Of a stretch of 64,000 nt of DNA, positions 47,903-58,909 are shown one piece after another. The notes beneath the pieces were generated by a model. It was given only the letters and a program-made list of their open reading frames with translations. It did not search any database and was not told the origin of the DNA. Each line of letters opens with the position of its first letter. Position 1 is the first letter of the stretch. Source of the DNA: an uncultured Planctomycetaceae bacterium (GTDB taxonomy: Bacteria; Planctomycetota; Planctomycetia; Planctomycetales; Planctomycetaceae); contig CAIOKE010000274.1 of NCBI GenBank assembly GCA_903858815.1, positions 1-64,000 of the forward strand, written 5' to 3'. Position numbers and translations under genes: made by a program.

Positions 47903-48391
47903 ATGACGGTCTCCACAGACAAGCGGGCGGGGCGTTTTGACTCGGCAGAGCAGGAAGCATTCCTGAATCTGTGGCGAACGTATGACTGTCTGAAGGGTTT
48001 GGAGGAGTCGGTTTTTGGTGACTATCAGCTGTCCGGGCAGCAGTATAATGCTCTGCGTTTACTGCGGGCTGTGTTTCCTGGTTCGATGCCGACTCTGGCT
48101 TTGGGGCGTCGTCTGATTTCTCGCAGTCCGGACACGACTCGTATGCTGGACCGTCTGGAGGACCGGCATCTTGTCATTCGCGTGCGGCGGAGCGAGAATA
48201 GGCGAGTGGTTGAAACAGCAATCACGGAAGCGGGTATTCGGTTACTGGATGAGATGGGTGATCGAGTGGTGCAGATGCACCGGGCACAACTGGGGCATTT
48301 GTCTCCGGAAGAACTGGTACAACTGGTGGATTTATTGAAGCGAATTCGGCAGCCGCACGAGGCAGCCGATGGACACTGGCTGAATGACTGA
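47903..48391 (+). CDS. MarR family transcriptional regulator
   Basis: 162 residues from the ATG at 47903. A winged-helix region is visible: YNALRLLRAVFPGSMPTLALGRRL, then TTRMLDRLEDRHLVIRVRRSENRRVVETAITEAG. A TTGACA hexamer lies at 47868, but the -10 is poor. The gene sits between two secreted PQQ-like propellers and may regulate them, though it could be autonomous. Confidence 0.88.
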   Translation: MTVSTDKRAGRFDSAEQEAFLNLWRTYDCLKGLEESVFGDYQLSGQQYNALRLLRAVFPGSMPTLALGRRLISRSPDTTRMLDRLEDRHLVIRVRRSENRRVVETAITEAGIRLLDEMGDRVVQMHRAQLGHLSPEELVQLVDLLKRIRQPHEAADGHWLND

Positions 48392-48435
48392 AGGTTGGCT
48401 TTGTCGGTGGACCGACGGGCACTGGGGGGGGAATC

Positions 48436-50613
48436 ATGAGCAGAATTGTATTGGTGGCAGCGCTGTTGCTTTGTGGCACAGTGTCAGCGGAAGACTGGCC
48501 GCATTGGCGTGGGCCGAACAACGACGGCCATTCCTTTGAAATGGGGCTGCCTGAGAAGTGGTCACCGAAGGGTGAAAATCTGCTGTGGCGTCGCCCTGAA
48601 TACGCTTCTCGAGCGACTCCGGTGGTGATGAATGACCGGGTTTACGTTGTGTGCCGTGCCTTTCCTGAGACGAATCAGGAAGGCGAGAAGACGGTCTGTG
48701 TGGATGCGAAAACAGGTGAACTGATCTGGGAGAGTGTGCATAACATCTACCTGTCTGATGCTCCTGCAGAGCGTGTCGGCTGGTCGAGTGTAGTCGCTGA
48801 TCCGAAGACGGATACGGTCTTTGTGCTGGGTCTGGGTTGTGTATTTCAGTGTCTGGACGGCAAGACCGGCAAGACGATCTGGGAACACTCGATGAGTGAG
48901 GAGTACGGGATGTTGTCGACCTATGGTGGTCGAACGAATTTCCCGGTGGTGTTTGAGGATCTTGTGATCATCAGTGGAGTGATGACGGGTTGGGGTGAGA
49001 CGGCGGTCCCGGCGCATCGGATGATTGCGTTTGACAAGCAGACCGGCGTGGCTCGCTGGTTGATCAGTACACGTGTTCGTCCTGAGGACACCACCTATAC
49101 GACTCCGGTCTTCACCACGTTTCGTGGTCAGGCCGCGATGGTGTTCAGTGCTGCGGATGGTGCAATTTATGCCGTACAGCCGCGAACTGGTAAGGTGATC
49201 TGGAAGTACCAGGCATCAACTCGTGGCATCAATTCGACTCCGGTGGTGGATTCCGACGGCATTGTGTATGCCGGTCACGCCGAACAGAACTCCAGTGACA
49301 CCAACGTGCTGGGTGCGGTCTTTGCATTTGACGGTAATGTCGAGGGTGACATTACCGAGGACAAGCTGTTGTGGAAGGCGCCGAAGCGTGCTTTGGGCCG
49401 TAGTTCTCTGGTGAAGCTCGAGAATCGGATTTATTTCATCGAGGACGGTGCTGCTCTGGTAATTCTGGATGCAAAGACGGGTGAGACTGTCGGCACGAAG
49501 AAACTGGGGCGAATTATGTTTGGCAGTCCGATGGTGGCTGGTGGTAAGTTATATGTGGCGGAGAACACCGGGCGTTTCTACGTTCTGAAGCCTTCAGAGA
49601 AGGGTGTTGACATCGTCAGTGAGGCTCGACTGGCGCAGGGTGAGGAGGTCTTTGGATCACCGGCGGCGTCCAACGGTCGAATTTTCCTGCCCACGATTGA
49701 GGCTTTGTATTGCATTGGCAGTGCGACCTCAGCGTCATCGAAGCCAACAGCAACAGCAGTATCGCGTGAAGCAGCATTGACGGACCGCAGTGTGGCTCAG
49801 CTGTTGTTGACACCCACAGAGCAGATTCTGAAGCCTGGTGACAAGCTGCAGCTGCGGGTGCTGGGTTATAACAAGGCGGGGCAGTTACTGGGGCCGGTGA
49901 AGGGTGCTGCAGTGACTGCCGAAGGTGGTGGTTCGGTGGCTGCTGATCTGGTCTATACGGCCCCTGCGACAGGTGTTGCAGCGGTTGTGCTGACGGCGAA
50001 GGCTGGTGAGTTCTCAGCAAAGGCTCGTTTGCGGGTGATTCCCCAGTTGCCATGGAAGTTTGATTTTGCGGACGAGAAGGTGCCACCGGTGTGGATTGGT
50101 GCGGATTATCGTCACAAGCCAGCGCCACTGGATGGAGAGAAGGGCCTTGTGAAGGTCAGTACCATCCCCAAGGGAACTCGCAGTCAGGCGTGGCTGGGCT
50201 GGACCAGCCTGCATGACTACACGATTCAGGCGGACTTCAAGGCGACCCAGAAGGGCGATCGTCTGCCAGACATGGGGCTGATTAATCAGCGATATACACT
50301 GGACCTGCAGGGAGCTCAGCGACTGCAGATCCGATCATGGACTGCTCGACTGGAGCTCCGTTTCGCAAAGACTCTGGATTTCAACTGGCAGGCTGACACG
50401 TGGTATACGATGAAGTTCCGCAGTGAGACTCAGGGTGGCAAGGTGACTCTGCGGGGCAAGGTCTGGAAGCGTGGTGAGTCAGAGCCGGCCGAGTGGCAGA
50501 TTGAGGCGACGGACGACGTGCCGAATCTGCAGGGCAGTCCGGGGTTGTTTGGTAATGCGACGGACGCGGAATTCTTCGTGGATAATGTGGCTGTGAATTC
50601 GAATCAGAAGTGA
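48436..50613 (+). CDS. Secreted PQQ-like propeller with C-terminal ConA-like domain
   Basis: 725 residues with a signal peptide (IVLVAALLLCGTVSA) and the family start DWPHWRGPNNDG. PQQ repeats cover about 20-440 (CVDAKTGELIWES, CLDGKTGKTIWEH, VILDAKTGETVGT). A Ser/Thr-rich linker is followed by an Ig-like region (PGDKLQLRVLGYNKAGQ) and a C-terminal beta-sandwich resembling DUF1080/concanavalin (SLHDYTIQADFKA, EFFVDNVAVN). Export to the periplasm is likely. The next PQQ gene starts 17 bases after the stop. Confidence 0.88.
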   Translation: MSRIVLVAALLLCGTVSAEDWPHWRGPNNDGHSFEMGLPEKWSPKGENLLWRRPEYASRATPVVMNDRVYVVCRAFPETNQEGEKTVCVDAKTGELIWESVHNIYLSDAPAERVGWSSVVADPKTDTVFVLGLGCVFQCLDGKTGKTIWEHSMSEEYGMLSTYGGRTNFPVVFEDLVIISGVMTGWGETAVPAHRMIAFDKQTGVARWLISTRVRPEDTTYTTPVFTTFRGQAAMVFSAADGAIYAVQPRTGKVIWKYQASTRGINSTPVVDSDGIVYAGHAEQNSSDTNVLGAVFAFDGNVEGDITEDKLLWKAPKRALGRSSLVKLENRIYFIEDGAALVILDAKTGETVGTKKLGRIMFGSPMVAGGKLYVAENTGRFYVLKPSEKGVDIVSEARLAQGEEVFGSPAASNGRIFLPTIEALYCIGSATSASSKPTATAVSREAALTDRSVAQLLLTPTEQILKPGDKLQLRVLGYNKAGQLLGPVKGAAVTAEGGGSVAADLVYTAPATGVAAVVLTAKAGEFSAKARLRVIPQLPWKFDFADEKVPPVWIGADYRHKPAPLDGEKGLVKVSTIPKGTRSQAWLGWTSLHDYTIQADFKATQKGDRLPDMGLINQRYTLDLQGAQRLQIRSWTARLELRFAKTLDFNWQADTWYTMKFRSETQGGKVTLRGKVWKRGESEPAEWQIEATDDVPNLQGSPGLFGNATDAEFFVDNVAVNSNQK

Positions 50614-50629
50614 GAAGGATCAATCAACG

Positions 50630-52294
50630 ATGAGTCTGAACTTCAGAACAATCCTTGCCGGCCTGCTGGTTGGTGGGTGTCTGCTGTCTGCAGCGGGGGC
50701 GGTTTCAGCGGAGGATCCGACGAAACTGGCGCTTGAGCGTATTTCAAAAATGGAAGTTGGTAAGAAGGACTGGCCGCAGTGGGGCGGCAGCTACGGCCGC
50801 AACAACACTCCGGAGGGCAAGAACATCCCTGTGAAGTGGAATGTGGAGACGGGCGAGAACGTGCTGTGGTCGATGCCGCTGGGTTCAGAGACTTACGGGA
50901 ACCCGGTGGTGGCGAATGGCAAGGTGTATATTGGCACCAACAACGGGAACGGCTACATCAAGCGTTACCCCAGCAGTGTGGATCTTGGCTGTCTGGTGTG
51001 TTTCGACGAGAAGTCCGGTCAGTTTTTGTGGCAGCACAGCAATGAGAAGCTGCCGACGGGCCGAGTGCATGACTGGCCGCATCAGGGGATCTGCTGTTCT
51101 CCCTATGTGGACGGTGAGCGGGCGTGGTATGTGACCAGCCGTGGGACCGTTGTGTGTCTGGATACGGAAGGTTTCCGTGACGGACAGAATGACAGTCCGT
51201 ATGTTGATGAGAAGGAGACTGCGGAGACCGAGGCTGACGTGATCTGGCTGGTCGACATGATGAAGGATCTTGGTGTTTCCCAGCACAACATGTGCAGTTG
51301 CTCGGTGACGGTGGTGGGCAATCTGCTGTTTGTGATCACAGGAAATGGTGTGGATGAAAGTCATATCACGATTCCTGAAGAGCGGGCTCCCAGCTTCATC
51401 TGTCTCGACAAGAATTCCGGCAAGCTGCTGTGGCGTGACAGTTCACCGGGGGCCAATGTGCTGCACGGTCAGTGGTCATCTCCGGCTTACGGAGAGTTTG
51501 ACGGTGTTGCACAGGTGATCATGGGTGGTGGTGACGGTTACGTTTACAGCTTTCTGGCTGAGGGACGTGACGGCAAGGCCGAGTTGCTGTGGAAGTTTGA
51601 CTGTAACCCGAAGGATTCGATTTATCTGCTGGGTGGCCGTGCGACTCGTAATCACCTGATTGCGACTCCGGTTGTGTCAGATGGTCTGGTGTATGTGGGG
51701 GTGGGTGAGGATCCTGAGCATGGCGAGGGTCAGGGGCATTTGTGGTGCATTGATCCGACGAAGCGTGGCGATGTCAGCCCGACTCTGGTTTATAATTCGA
51801 AGGATCCGAAGACTCCGATTTCCCACAAGCGTCTGCAGGCGCTGGTTGAGAAGGAGGGTGACTTTGAGCGTGAGAATCCGAATTCGGCAGCTGTGTGGCA
51901 CTATGTGGGTGCTGATCCAGCGAACTTCGAAACCACGATGCATCGCACGTGTGGAACGGTCGCAATCAAGAACGACCTGCTGTTTGTCTCGGACTTCAGT
52001 GGCCTTGTGCACTGCCTGGATCCGAAGACCGGGAAGCCTTACTGGACCTACGACATGTTTGCGGCCAGCTGGGCATCGCCCCTGATTGTTGAGGACAAGG
52101 TGTATCTGGGAGACGAAGACGGTGACATCACGGTCTTCCGTCTGTCGAAGGAGCAGGAGATTCTGGGGGAAGTAAACATGGGATCTTCCGTGTACACGAC
52201 TCCAGTGGTTGCCAACGACACGTTGTTTATCGCCAATCGGAATCGCGTGTTTGCGATACGGGAAGGTGCGCAGAGCAAGCCTGCCGAGCAGTGA
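50630..52294 (+). CDS. Secreted PQQ-like beta-propeller protein
   Basis: 554 residues with a signal peptide (AGLLVGGCLLSAAGAVSA). It starts DWPQWGGSYGRNNTPEG, and PQQ repeats run across the whole protein (CFDEKSGQFLWQHS, CLDKNSGKLLWRDS). It is probably co-transcribed with the propeller gene before it, and ends in a strong terminator. Ligand or enzymatic role is unknown. Confidence 0.9.
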   Translation: MSLNFRTILAGLLVGGCLLSAAGAVSAEDPTKLALERISKMEVGKKDWPQWGGSYGRNNTPEGKNIPVKWNVETGENVLWSMPLGSETYGNPVVANGKVYIGTNNGNGYIKRYPSSVDLGCLVCFDEKSGQFLWQHSNEKLPTGRVHDWPHQGICCSPYVDGERAWYVTSRGTVVCLDTEGFRDGQNDSPYVDEKETAETEADVIWLVDMMKDLGVSQHNMCSCSVTVVGNLLFVITGNGVDESHITIPEERAPSFICLDKNSGKLLWRDSSPGANVLHGQWSSPAYGEFDGVAQVIMGGGDGYVYSFLAEGRDGKAELLWKFDCNPKDSIYLLGGRATRNHLIATPVVSDGLVYVGVGEDPEHGEGQGHLWCIDPTKRGDVSPTLVYNSKDPKTPISHKRLQALVEKEGDFERENPNSAAVWHYVGADPANFETTMHRTCGTVAIKNDLLFVSDFSGLVHCLDPKTGKPYWTYDMFAASWASPLIVEDKVYLGDEDGDITVFRLSKEQEILGEVNMGSSVYTTPVVANDTLFIANRNRVFAIREGAQSKPAEQ

Positions 52295-52358
52295 AGAGAG
52301 CAGGCTGTAAGCTTGTTGCAGTCCAATCGGACGGCAGTCTGCAGATGGAGTGACGGGA

Positions 52359-52388
52359 ACCGCGGCTGAGTGCAGCCGCGGTTTTTTT
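52359..52388 (+). terminator. Strong intrinsic terminator after the PQQ operon
   Basis: A perfect 10 bp stem (accgcggctg/cagccgcggt) with an agtg loop is followed by a seven-T run. Confidence 0.93.
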
Positions 52389-52419
52389 GCGGAATGGAAC
52401 TGTTAGGGGGCTGGCAGGC

Positions 52420-54717
52420 GTGTGGCAGCTGATTTTCAGTCGATATCGGGTGTTGTTGAGTCGAGCTGGCTGGCTGCTGCTGCCTCTGGTCTCAGTGCTG
52501 GGGCTGTCGACGCTGGGAAATAATGCGAACGAGGTGCGGGACTGGCTTCCGAGCGGATACCCGGAAACGGTTGAGTATGAGCGGTTTCAGCAGTTGTTTG
52601 GAAATGATGAATTTGTGCTTGTGACCTGGAGGGGATGTGACGCTGACGACGAGCGGCTGGCGGTGTTTGCTGAAAAACTCTCTGAGGCTCGCGTTGGTGG
52701 TGCAGCCGAGACTGCTCGGCTGGTGCGAAAGGTGTCATCGGGTCGTACGGTTCTTGAACAGATGCAGCAGGCTCCGCTGAGTCTGGAGCGTGATGAGGCG
52801 TTGCGGCGGCTGCAGGGTACTTTGATTGGTCGTGATGGTCGTTTGACGTGCGTACTGCTGTGGCTGACTCCTGAGGCTCGCAGTGATGTTCATGGAACTC
52901 TGGCTGTGGTGCGAGCTGAGCTGGAGGCCAGCGGGGTTCCGTTTGCCGATGTGTGCTGGGCGGGGGCTCCTGTTGTGAATGCGGAGCTGGATGCTGCCAG
53001 TGCTCGCTCGATGTCCCGGGCGATTGTGTTCAGTTGTGTGGCGGCGCTGGGGATTGCTTGGGCAGCGCTGCGTGAGTGGCGTGTGGTGCTGATGGTACTG
53101 ACGGCCGGTTTTTACAGTTCGGTGCTGAGTCTGTCGGTGCTGCGAGTCTGTGGTGTGCCGATGAATTCGCTGCTGATTTCGATGATTCCGATGGTGTATA
53201 CCGCCGGGATCTCGGGTGCGATTCACATGTGCAACTATTACACGGAGGCATTGCGGACTCGCGGGCCACTGGATGCTGCGATACGAGCTGTGGAGTGCGC
53301 GTGGCTGCCGCTGGCCCTGGCGGCGGCAACGACAGCGGCCGGACTGCTGTCAATCTGTTTGAATGACCTGAAGCCGGTACAGCAATTCGGACTGTTTTCT
53401 GCGGTGGGGATCGGTCTGAGCTGGCTGTTGCTGGTGTTCTGGCTGCCTGCTGCGTTGTCGAACGCGGCGGTGCGTGGTCGGTCGGGCGGTGAGTCGATCA
53501 CGGCGGGCGATGTTGAAGCGGGCGATGCTCCGCTGCCTTTATTCTGGGTGCGGTTTGGCGAGTTCATTGTGCGGCGAGCCGGCTGGATTACGGTGGGTTG
53601 TCTGCTGGCCATGCTGGTATCGATTCCGGGAGCGATGCGACTGCAGATCTCCATGAGTCTGCTGAAGGAGTTCCGCGAAGATGCTGAGGTACTGCGCATG
53701 GGGACGTGGATTGAGGAGCATCTGGCGGATCTGACGACCTGTGAGGTTGCCTTCAGGTTTCCTGAAGGCAGTCGGTTGAGTGCATTTGAACGTCTGCAGC
53801 TGACCCGCCGAATGCAGGCAGAGTGTCAGAAACTGGAGAGTATTTCGGGCGCTTTGTCGATCGCCAGTTTTGTTCCGCCGCTGGAATCATCTGCGGGCGG
53901 TGCGATGCAGAGAGCGGCAATGAATCGCAGATTGCAGCGGCAGCGTGAGCAGTTACGGGAGTCGGGATTTCTGGGGGTTGACGGGGGGGATGAATACTGG
54001 CGGATCAGTCTGCGACTGCGCAAGGCAGATCAGCTGGATTATAACCAGCTGGTGCAGCGAATTCGCGCGAGGGCTGGGGAGTTGCTGCAGGGGGATCGGG
54101 CTGATGGTGTGGAGGTGTTGTGTACGGGAGTGGCACCGGTGATTTATCGAGCGAGGCGTTCGCTGGTGGACGGGCTGGTGCTTGGGCTGGGAACGGATGT
54201 CCTGCTGATCATGGCAGCAATAGTGTTGGCGATGCGGACGGTATCCAGTGGGATTCTGCTGGGGCTGGCCAGTCTGTTTCCGACTCTGATTCTGCTGGGT
54301 GTGCTCGGCTGGCTGGGAATCGCGATTAATGTGGGTGCGGTGATGGCCCCCTGTGTCGCTCTGGGCGTGACAGTTGGTGATTCGATACACTTTATGGTGT
54401 GGTTTCGCAGTGGAATCTGGCGTGGTCTGGGGCCGGCGCGATCGGTGTTGCTGGCTTGGCGGGCCTGTGTGCGTCCGATCTATCAGAGCTGGATGCTGCT
54501 GGGACTGGGGATGGCGACGCAGTTTGTGAATGACTTTGCATCGATTCGGCAGTTTGGAATGATGATGACGGCCATGCTGACAGTCAGTCTTGTGGGGAAT
54601 CTTGTGTTGCAACCTGCGCTGCTGGCGAGCCCGGTGGGGCGAGTGCTGGCTCGCGGATTTCTGAAGCGTGGGGGAGCGGGAGTCGTTGAGCAGGCGGATG
54701 TTCCGGTGTCATCCTGA
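52420..54717 (+). CDS. RND superfamily transporter (MMPL type)
   Basis: 765 residues from the GTG at 52420, with AGGGGG upstream; the open frame begins with a TTG inside the preceding terminator, which is unlikely to be used. Two blocks of membrane helices with large periplasmic loops follow: the first block about residues 190-340 (MIPMVYTAGISGAIHM), the second in the last 180 (VALGVTVGDSIHFMVWFRSG). It probably transports lipids or hydrophobic substrates. No membrane-fusion partner is nearby. Confidence 0.88.
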   Translation: MWQLIFSRYRVLLSRAGWLLLPLVSVLGLSTLGNNANEVRDWLPSGYPETVEYERFQQLFGNDEFVLVTWRGCDADDERLAVFAEKLSEARVGGAAETARLVRKVSSGRTVLEQMQQAPLSLERDEALRRLQGTLIGRDGRLTCVLLWLTPEARSDVHGTLAVVRAELEASGVPFADVCWAGAPVVNAELDAASARSMSRAIVFSCVAALGIAWAALREWRVVLMVLTAGFYSSVLSLSVLRVCGVPMNSLLISMIPMVYTAGISGAIHMCNYYTEALRTRGPLDAAIRAVECAWLPLALAAATTAAGLLSICLNDLKPVQQFGLFSAVGIGLSWLLLVFWLPAALSNAAVRGRSGGESITAGDVEAGDAPLPLFWVRFGEFIVRRAGWITVGCLLAMLVSIPGAMRLQISMSLLKEFREDAEVLRMGTWIEEHLADLTTCEVAFRFPEGSRLSAFERLQLTRRMQAECQKLESISGALSIASFVPPLESSAGGAMQRAAMNRRLQRQREQLRESGFLGVDGGDEYWRISLRLRKADQLDYNQLVQRIRARAGELLQGDRADGVEVLCTGVAPVIYRARRSLVDGLVLGLGTDVLLIMAAIVLAMRTVSSGILLGLASLFPTLILLGVLGWLGIAINVGAVMAPCVALGVTVGDSIHFMVWFRSGIWRGLGPARSVLLAWRACVRPIYQSWMLLGLGMATQFVNDFASIRQFGMMMTAMLTVSLVGNLVLQPALLASPVGRVLARGFLKRGGAGVVEQADVPVSS

Positions 54718-54809
54718 ATGCTCGCGTCGCTGTCAGAAATCGGATATTCTGCAGGCTCTGCCATCGTCATGCAGAGTGTGAATCCGGATTTGTCGTTGGG
54801 GAGGGGGCT

Positions 54810-55535
54810 GTGAAAAACCTGAAAACCGGTCGCTGGCTGTTTGTTCTGGCTGTCGTTGTGTGCACAGTTTCTGTTGGTGGTGGTGTGCGGGCTGATGAGA
54901 AGTGGGAAGACTTGTTTGACGGCAGGACGCTGAAGGGTTGGAAGAAGGCCGAGCATGGTAAGGCGGTTTATGAGGTTGTGGACGGAGCCATTCATGGTGT
55001 GACGGTGGAAGGCAGTCCGAATACCTTTCTGATGTCCGAACAGGAGTATGGTGATTTTGAGCTGACCTTCGAGGTGCGGGTGCACGACAGTCTGAACTCC
55101 GGTTGTCAGATTCGTTCTCGAGGCAAGACCGAGGCGGATGTTGCTGCGGAGGAGGCGCGGACTGGTCGGCGTCCGCAGGGTGAAGGTGGAATCGGGCGAT
55201 TTCACGGTCCGCAGGTGGAAATTGAGAAGTCACCGGGATTTGCCGGATACATCTACGGTGAAGCCACGCAGTATGGCTGGCTGTCTGCCGAGCCGAAGTC
55301 GGGTGGCAAGCCACATGAGCTGATGAAAAGTGGTGAATGGAACCGATTTCGGATTCTGGCCCAGGGCTCGCGGATTCAGACCTGGATTAATGATCAGCCA
55401 GTGGGTGACCTGACTCATGAAGAGATCTACAAGACGCATCCGCGGGGGCATATTGGTCTGCAGGTGCATGGAATAGCGGCCGGCACTGGACCATTTGACG
55501 TTTCCTGGCGCAAGATTCGGATTCGTCGACTGTGA
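54810..55535 (+). CDS. Secreted DUF1080 (3-keto-disaccharide hydrolase-like) protein
   Basis: 241 residues with a GTG start preceded by GGAGGGGG. A signal peptide is followed by the DUF1080 fold: LFDGRTLKGWKK, the NSGCQIRSRG strand and the WNRFRILAQGSRIQTWINDQPVGDL region. Members act on 3-keto sugars or serve as carbohydrate-binding modules. Only 16 bases separate it from the downstream dehydrogenase/cytochrome, so the two are co-transcribed. Confidence 0.92.
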   Translation: MKNLKTGRWLFVLAVVVCTVSVGGGVRADEKWEDLFDGRTLKGWKKAEHGKAVYEVVDGAIHGVTVEGSPNTFLMSEQEYGDFELTFEVRVHDSLNSGCQIRSRGKTEADVAAEEARTGRRPQGEGGIGRFHGPQVEIEKSPGFAGYIYGEATQYGWLSAEPKSGGKPHELMKSGEWNRFRILAQGSRIQTWINDQPVGDLTHEEIYKTHPRGHIGLQVHGIAAGTGPFDVSWRKIRIRRL

Positions 55536-55551
55536 CTGAAGGGCATGGGAC

Positions 55552-58500
55552 ATGGAATCAGGGACGATTCGGAATTTTGGTTGTGGGATGCTGCTGCGGC
55601 GCTGTCAATGGCGTGCGGCGTGGCTGATCGTCTGCCTTTTGCTGACGACTGTCAGAGGTGTCTCCGAGGAGTTTCGCGGGATCCGGGTTCCGGAGGGATT
55701 CCGGGTTGAGCTGTTTGCTGACGATGATCTGGCTCATGACATTCACTCGCTCACGCTGGATTCGCGTGGGCGTGTGGTTGTATCGGGGCCGGGGTATGTG
55801 CGGATCCTGCTGGACAGGGACAGTGATGGGCGTGCTGATGGCTTTCAGCAGTTTGCGGACGGACCTGCCACTGGTTCTCAGGGGATGTACTTTCATGGTG
55901 GCACTCTGTTATGTGCAGGTGATGGTGGTTTGTTGTTGTTTCGTGACGAAAACGGAGACGATCGAGCTGACGGACCGCCTCAGGTCTTTCTGAAGATTGC
56001 GGCGGGTGGTGAGCATCATGTGCATTCCATTCAGCGCGGGCCGGATGGCTGGTGGTATGTCATGGCCGGCAATTTTTCCGGAGTGACCTCTGCGTACGCG
56101 ACGGCAAAGACATCACCGATTGCTGAGCCGGTTTCGGGGACGTTACTGCGTCTGACGCCCGCGCTGCGTGGCGGTGAGATTGTGGCGGACGGTTTTCGCA
56201 ATGCTTATGACTTTGCGTTTACAGGTGCTGGTGATTTTTTTACGTACGACAGCGATGACGAGCGGGACATTTCGCTGCCGTGGTACCTTCCGACGCAGGT
56301 TTTTCAGATTCTGCCGTCTGGCAATGCCGGTTATGTTTCGGCTGGTCTGAAGCGTCCTCCGACGTTTGCCGACATGCCACCGGTACCGGCAGCATTTGGT
56401 CGTGGTTCACCAACGGGTGTGCTTTGTTACCGGCATCGGCAGTTTCCCGAGCAGTATGCGGGCGCAGTGTTCGTGCAGGACTGGACTTTGGGGCGAATTC
56501 TGTGCGTGCCTCTGCAGCGTCGTGGTGCTGGCTGGGTAAGTGAGCCGCAGGAATTTGCGGCTGGAGAGAATCAATTCGGGTTTGCGCCGACAGATATGGA
56601 AGTTGGTCCGGACGGCAGTCTGTTTGTCAGTGTTGGCGGTCGAGGCACGCGAGGCAGTGTCTATCGGATTTCGTATGTCGGCGGTGTTCGCAGCAGTGAG
56701 GCGGGTGCCGGGCAGCAGCAGGTCAGTGGAGCGTCTGAGGTGCTGAATCGGGTCCTGCGGGCGGCTCAGCCGAACACAGCATGGTCACGGGCGTCGTGGG
56801 TGCCACTGGCGAAGGAGCTTCCCGTGGAGGCGATTCGGGTGGCAGCGCTGGATGCCGGTCGTTCGTCGGCTGAGCGCATGCGAGCGATTGAGATTCTGGT
56901 GGAACAGCATGGTGGTCTTGACCGCGCGACGGGGCAGGCTCTGGCGTCGGTGCCGGACGCCGAGGTACGGGCTCGGACGGCGTGGGCGATTGGGAGAAGT
57001 CGTCCGGAGTCACCTGAGCCGGGGATCCTGAGCCTGCTGTTGCAGGATCGGGACGCATTTGTGCGGAGGTCTGCACTGGAGGCATTTGCCACGGCGACCG
57101 ATTCGCGAACTCTGGATTCGCTGGCAGCTCCGCTTGCACTTCTGCTGGGGGATTCAGATCGACTGGTGCGATTGACCGCGGCTCAGTTGCTGCATCGTCT
57201 GACTGCTGATCAGCGTGCCGGTGTCCGGTCGCAGATTCGCGATCAGCGTGGATTGCTGTGGTTTTATCTGGGTGAGTTACAGCGCGGCGCGGGCTTGAGT
57301 GCTGATGCGGCACGACTGTCTGTGGACGTGGTTTCGAATCCGGCCAACGCCATGGAGTTGCGTCGTGAGGCTGTGCGTGTGCTGCAGTTGTCGCTGGGTG
57401 ATGTGGGGCCTGTGAAGGACCGACCTGTGATGTTTGACGGTTATGGTCCTCGTCAATCGCTTGAATCGCTGGAGCGGGATCTGAATCCGCTGATTCCGCG
57501 TTTGGCAGCAGTGTTTCCATCGGGTGATGCACTGCTGGATCGCGAGTTGATTCGTGTCTTTGCCATGGTGGCACCGCCGAATCGTGACATTTTTGAGAAG
57601 CTGCTGGGAAAGCTGACGAGTGAGAGTTCGCCCCAGGATGACATTCATTGTCTGATTGCTCTGAGTCGGCTGGAGCTTGAGCGGTCCTATGAAGAGTCAG
57701 AGCGTTGTGCTCGGGCATTGATCGGGATTGATGTGAAACTGAAGCGACTGGCGATGAAACAGGATACCAACTGGGATGATCGGATGGGTGAGTTGTATGC
57801 CCAGCTCTGTCGGGTGGACCCTGCCCTGCCCTCGCTGCTGGTACAGCAGCCGGGTTTTGGGTTGCCGGGTCATGTGTTGTATCTGGGGCAGGTTCCGGCG
57901 GGTGTGATACCGGAAGCCATTAAGAATGTACTGGCTACGATTGCAGCGGATGGGGAGTATCAGTGGACCAGTGAGATTGTGTTTTTGATTGGTGAGTCTG
58001 AGCGGCCGGAGCATGAGCAGATTCTGAGGGCTCAGCTGGACAACCTTTCTGTGCGTGATGCCGTGCTGATGGTGCTTTCAGAGCAACCTCAGCAGTCGGA
58101 CCGGCAATTGTATCTGGCGGGACTTGAATCGACGCAGTTGAATACTGTTGAGGCCTGTCTGAAAGCTCTGCAGACGCTGCCACGCAATCGTGACGCTGCT
58201 GAGCAGTGGGCGCTGCTGGCATGTGCTCGCAGGCTGATCGGTGACAAGCGGGAGTTTCGGTTGCGGGAGACCGTGATGCGTCTGCTGCAGAACAATAACG
58301 AGCAGACGCTGCAGTTCCAGTTTGGTGAATCCGGTTACAGGACGCAGCCTGAATCCATGCAGGCGTGGCAGGAATGGCTGGAGCGTCGTTATCCGGATTC
58401 CCGTCCGACCAGTCTGAGCGAGCAGGCAGCAGCGATTCTGAGGGGGTTGAACGAGGTTCCGTGGGACACGGGTGATGTGGACCGCGGTCGGGTCCTGTTT

Positions 58501-58869
58501 GAGCGTCTGGGATGTGCGAAGTGTCATGGCGGGCGTCGTTCTCTGGGCCCGGATCTGACGGGTGTCTCGAAACGTTTTTCAAGGGCCGATCTGTTTGCTG
58601 CGATTGTGGATCCGAATCGGGATATTTCGAATCGTTACCAGACGACATCGATTGAGACGACTGCAGGGCAGGTGCTGACGGGTTTGATTGTGTATGAGTC
58701 GGTGGATGGACTGCTGCTGCGAGATGCGGAGCACAGGACGTATCGGGTGGAGGCGTATGAGATTGTCGGGCGTCATCTGCAGCGGAGTTCGCTGATGCCT
58801 GAGGGTTTGCTGCGGAATACGGTTTCGCGGGATCTGGCCGATCTGAACAGTTACCTGCAGGGTTTGTGA
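55552..58869 (+). CDS. PVC-type membrane-bound dehydrogenase with HEAT repeats and cytochrome c domain
   Basis: 1105 residues. A signal peptide near residues 14-38 is followed by a glucose/sorbosone-dehydrogenase-like propeller ([13 protein letters not shown] ... [11 protein letters not shown]) at about 40-400, then HEAT-like repeats (residues 400-900), then a C-terminal c-type cytochrome with CAKCH at 988-992 and the planctomycete [14 protein letters not shown] and [12 protein letters not shown] motifs. It likely oxidises a sugar in the periplasm and passes electrons to the haem. It is co-transcribed with the DUF1080 gene. Confidence 0.93.
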   Translation: MESGTIRNFGCGMLLRRCQWRAAWLIVCLLLTTVRGVSEEFRGIRVPEGFRVELFADDDLAHDIHSLTLDSRGRVVVSGPGYVRILLDRDSDGRADGFQQFADGPATGSQGMYFHGGTLLCAGDGGLLLFRDENGDDRADGPPQVFLKIAAGGEHHVHSIQRGPDGWWYVMAGNFSGVTSAYATAKTSPIAEPVSGTLLRLTPALRGGEIVADGFRNAYDFAFTGAGDFFTYDSDDERDISLPWYLPTQVFQILPSGNAGYVSAGLKRPPTFADMPPVPAAFGRGSPTGVLCYRHRQFPEQYAGAVFVQDWTLGRILCVPLQRRGAGWVSEPQEFAAGENQFGFAPTDMEVGPDGSLFVSVGGRGTRGSVYRISYVGGVRSSEAGAGQQQVSGASEVLNRVLRAAQPNTAWSRASWVPLAKELPVEAIRVAALDAGRSSAERMRAIEILVEQHGGLDRATGQALASVPDAEVRARTAWAIGRSRPESPEPGILSLLLQDRDAFVRRSALEAFATATDSRTLDSLAAPLALLLGDSDRLVRLTAAQLLHRLTADQRAGVRSQIRDQRGLLWFYLGELQRGAGLSADAARLSVDVVSNPANAMELRREAVRVLQLSLGDVGPVKDRPVMFDGYGPRQSLESLERDLNPLIPRLAAVFPSGDALLDRELIRVFAMVAPPNRDIFEKLLGKLTSESSPQDDIHCLIALSRLELERSYEESERCARALIGIDVKLKRLAMKQDTNWDDRMGELYAQLCRVDPALPSLLVQQPGFGLPGHVLYLGQVPAGVIPEAIKNVLATIAADGEYQWTSEIVFLIGESERPEHEQILRAQLDNLSVRDAVLMVLSEQPQQSDRQLYLAGLESTQLNTVEACLKALQTLPRNRDAAEQWALLACARRLIGDKREFRLRETVMRLLQNNNEQTLQFQFGESGYRTQPESMQAWQEWLERRYPDSRPTSLSEQAAAILRGLNEVPWDTGDVDRGRVLFERLGCAKCHGGRRSLGPDLTGVSKRFSRADLFAAIVDPNRDISNRYQTTSIETTAGQVLTGLIVYESVDGLLLRDAEHRTYRVEAYEIVGRHLQRSSLMPEGLLRNTVSRDLADLNSYLQGL

Positions 58870-58909
58870 CGCGAATTCCTGTTGTTTCGGGCATTTGGGA
58901 GTGGCGGTG

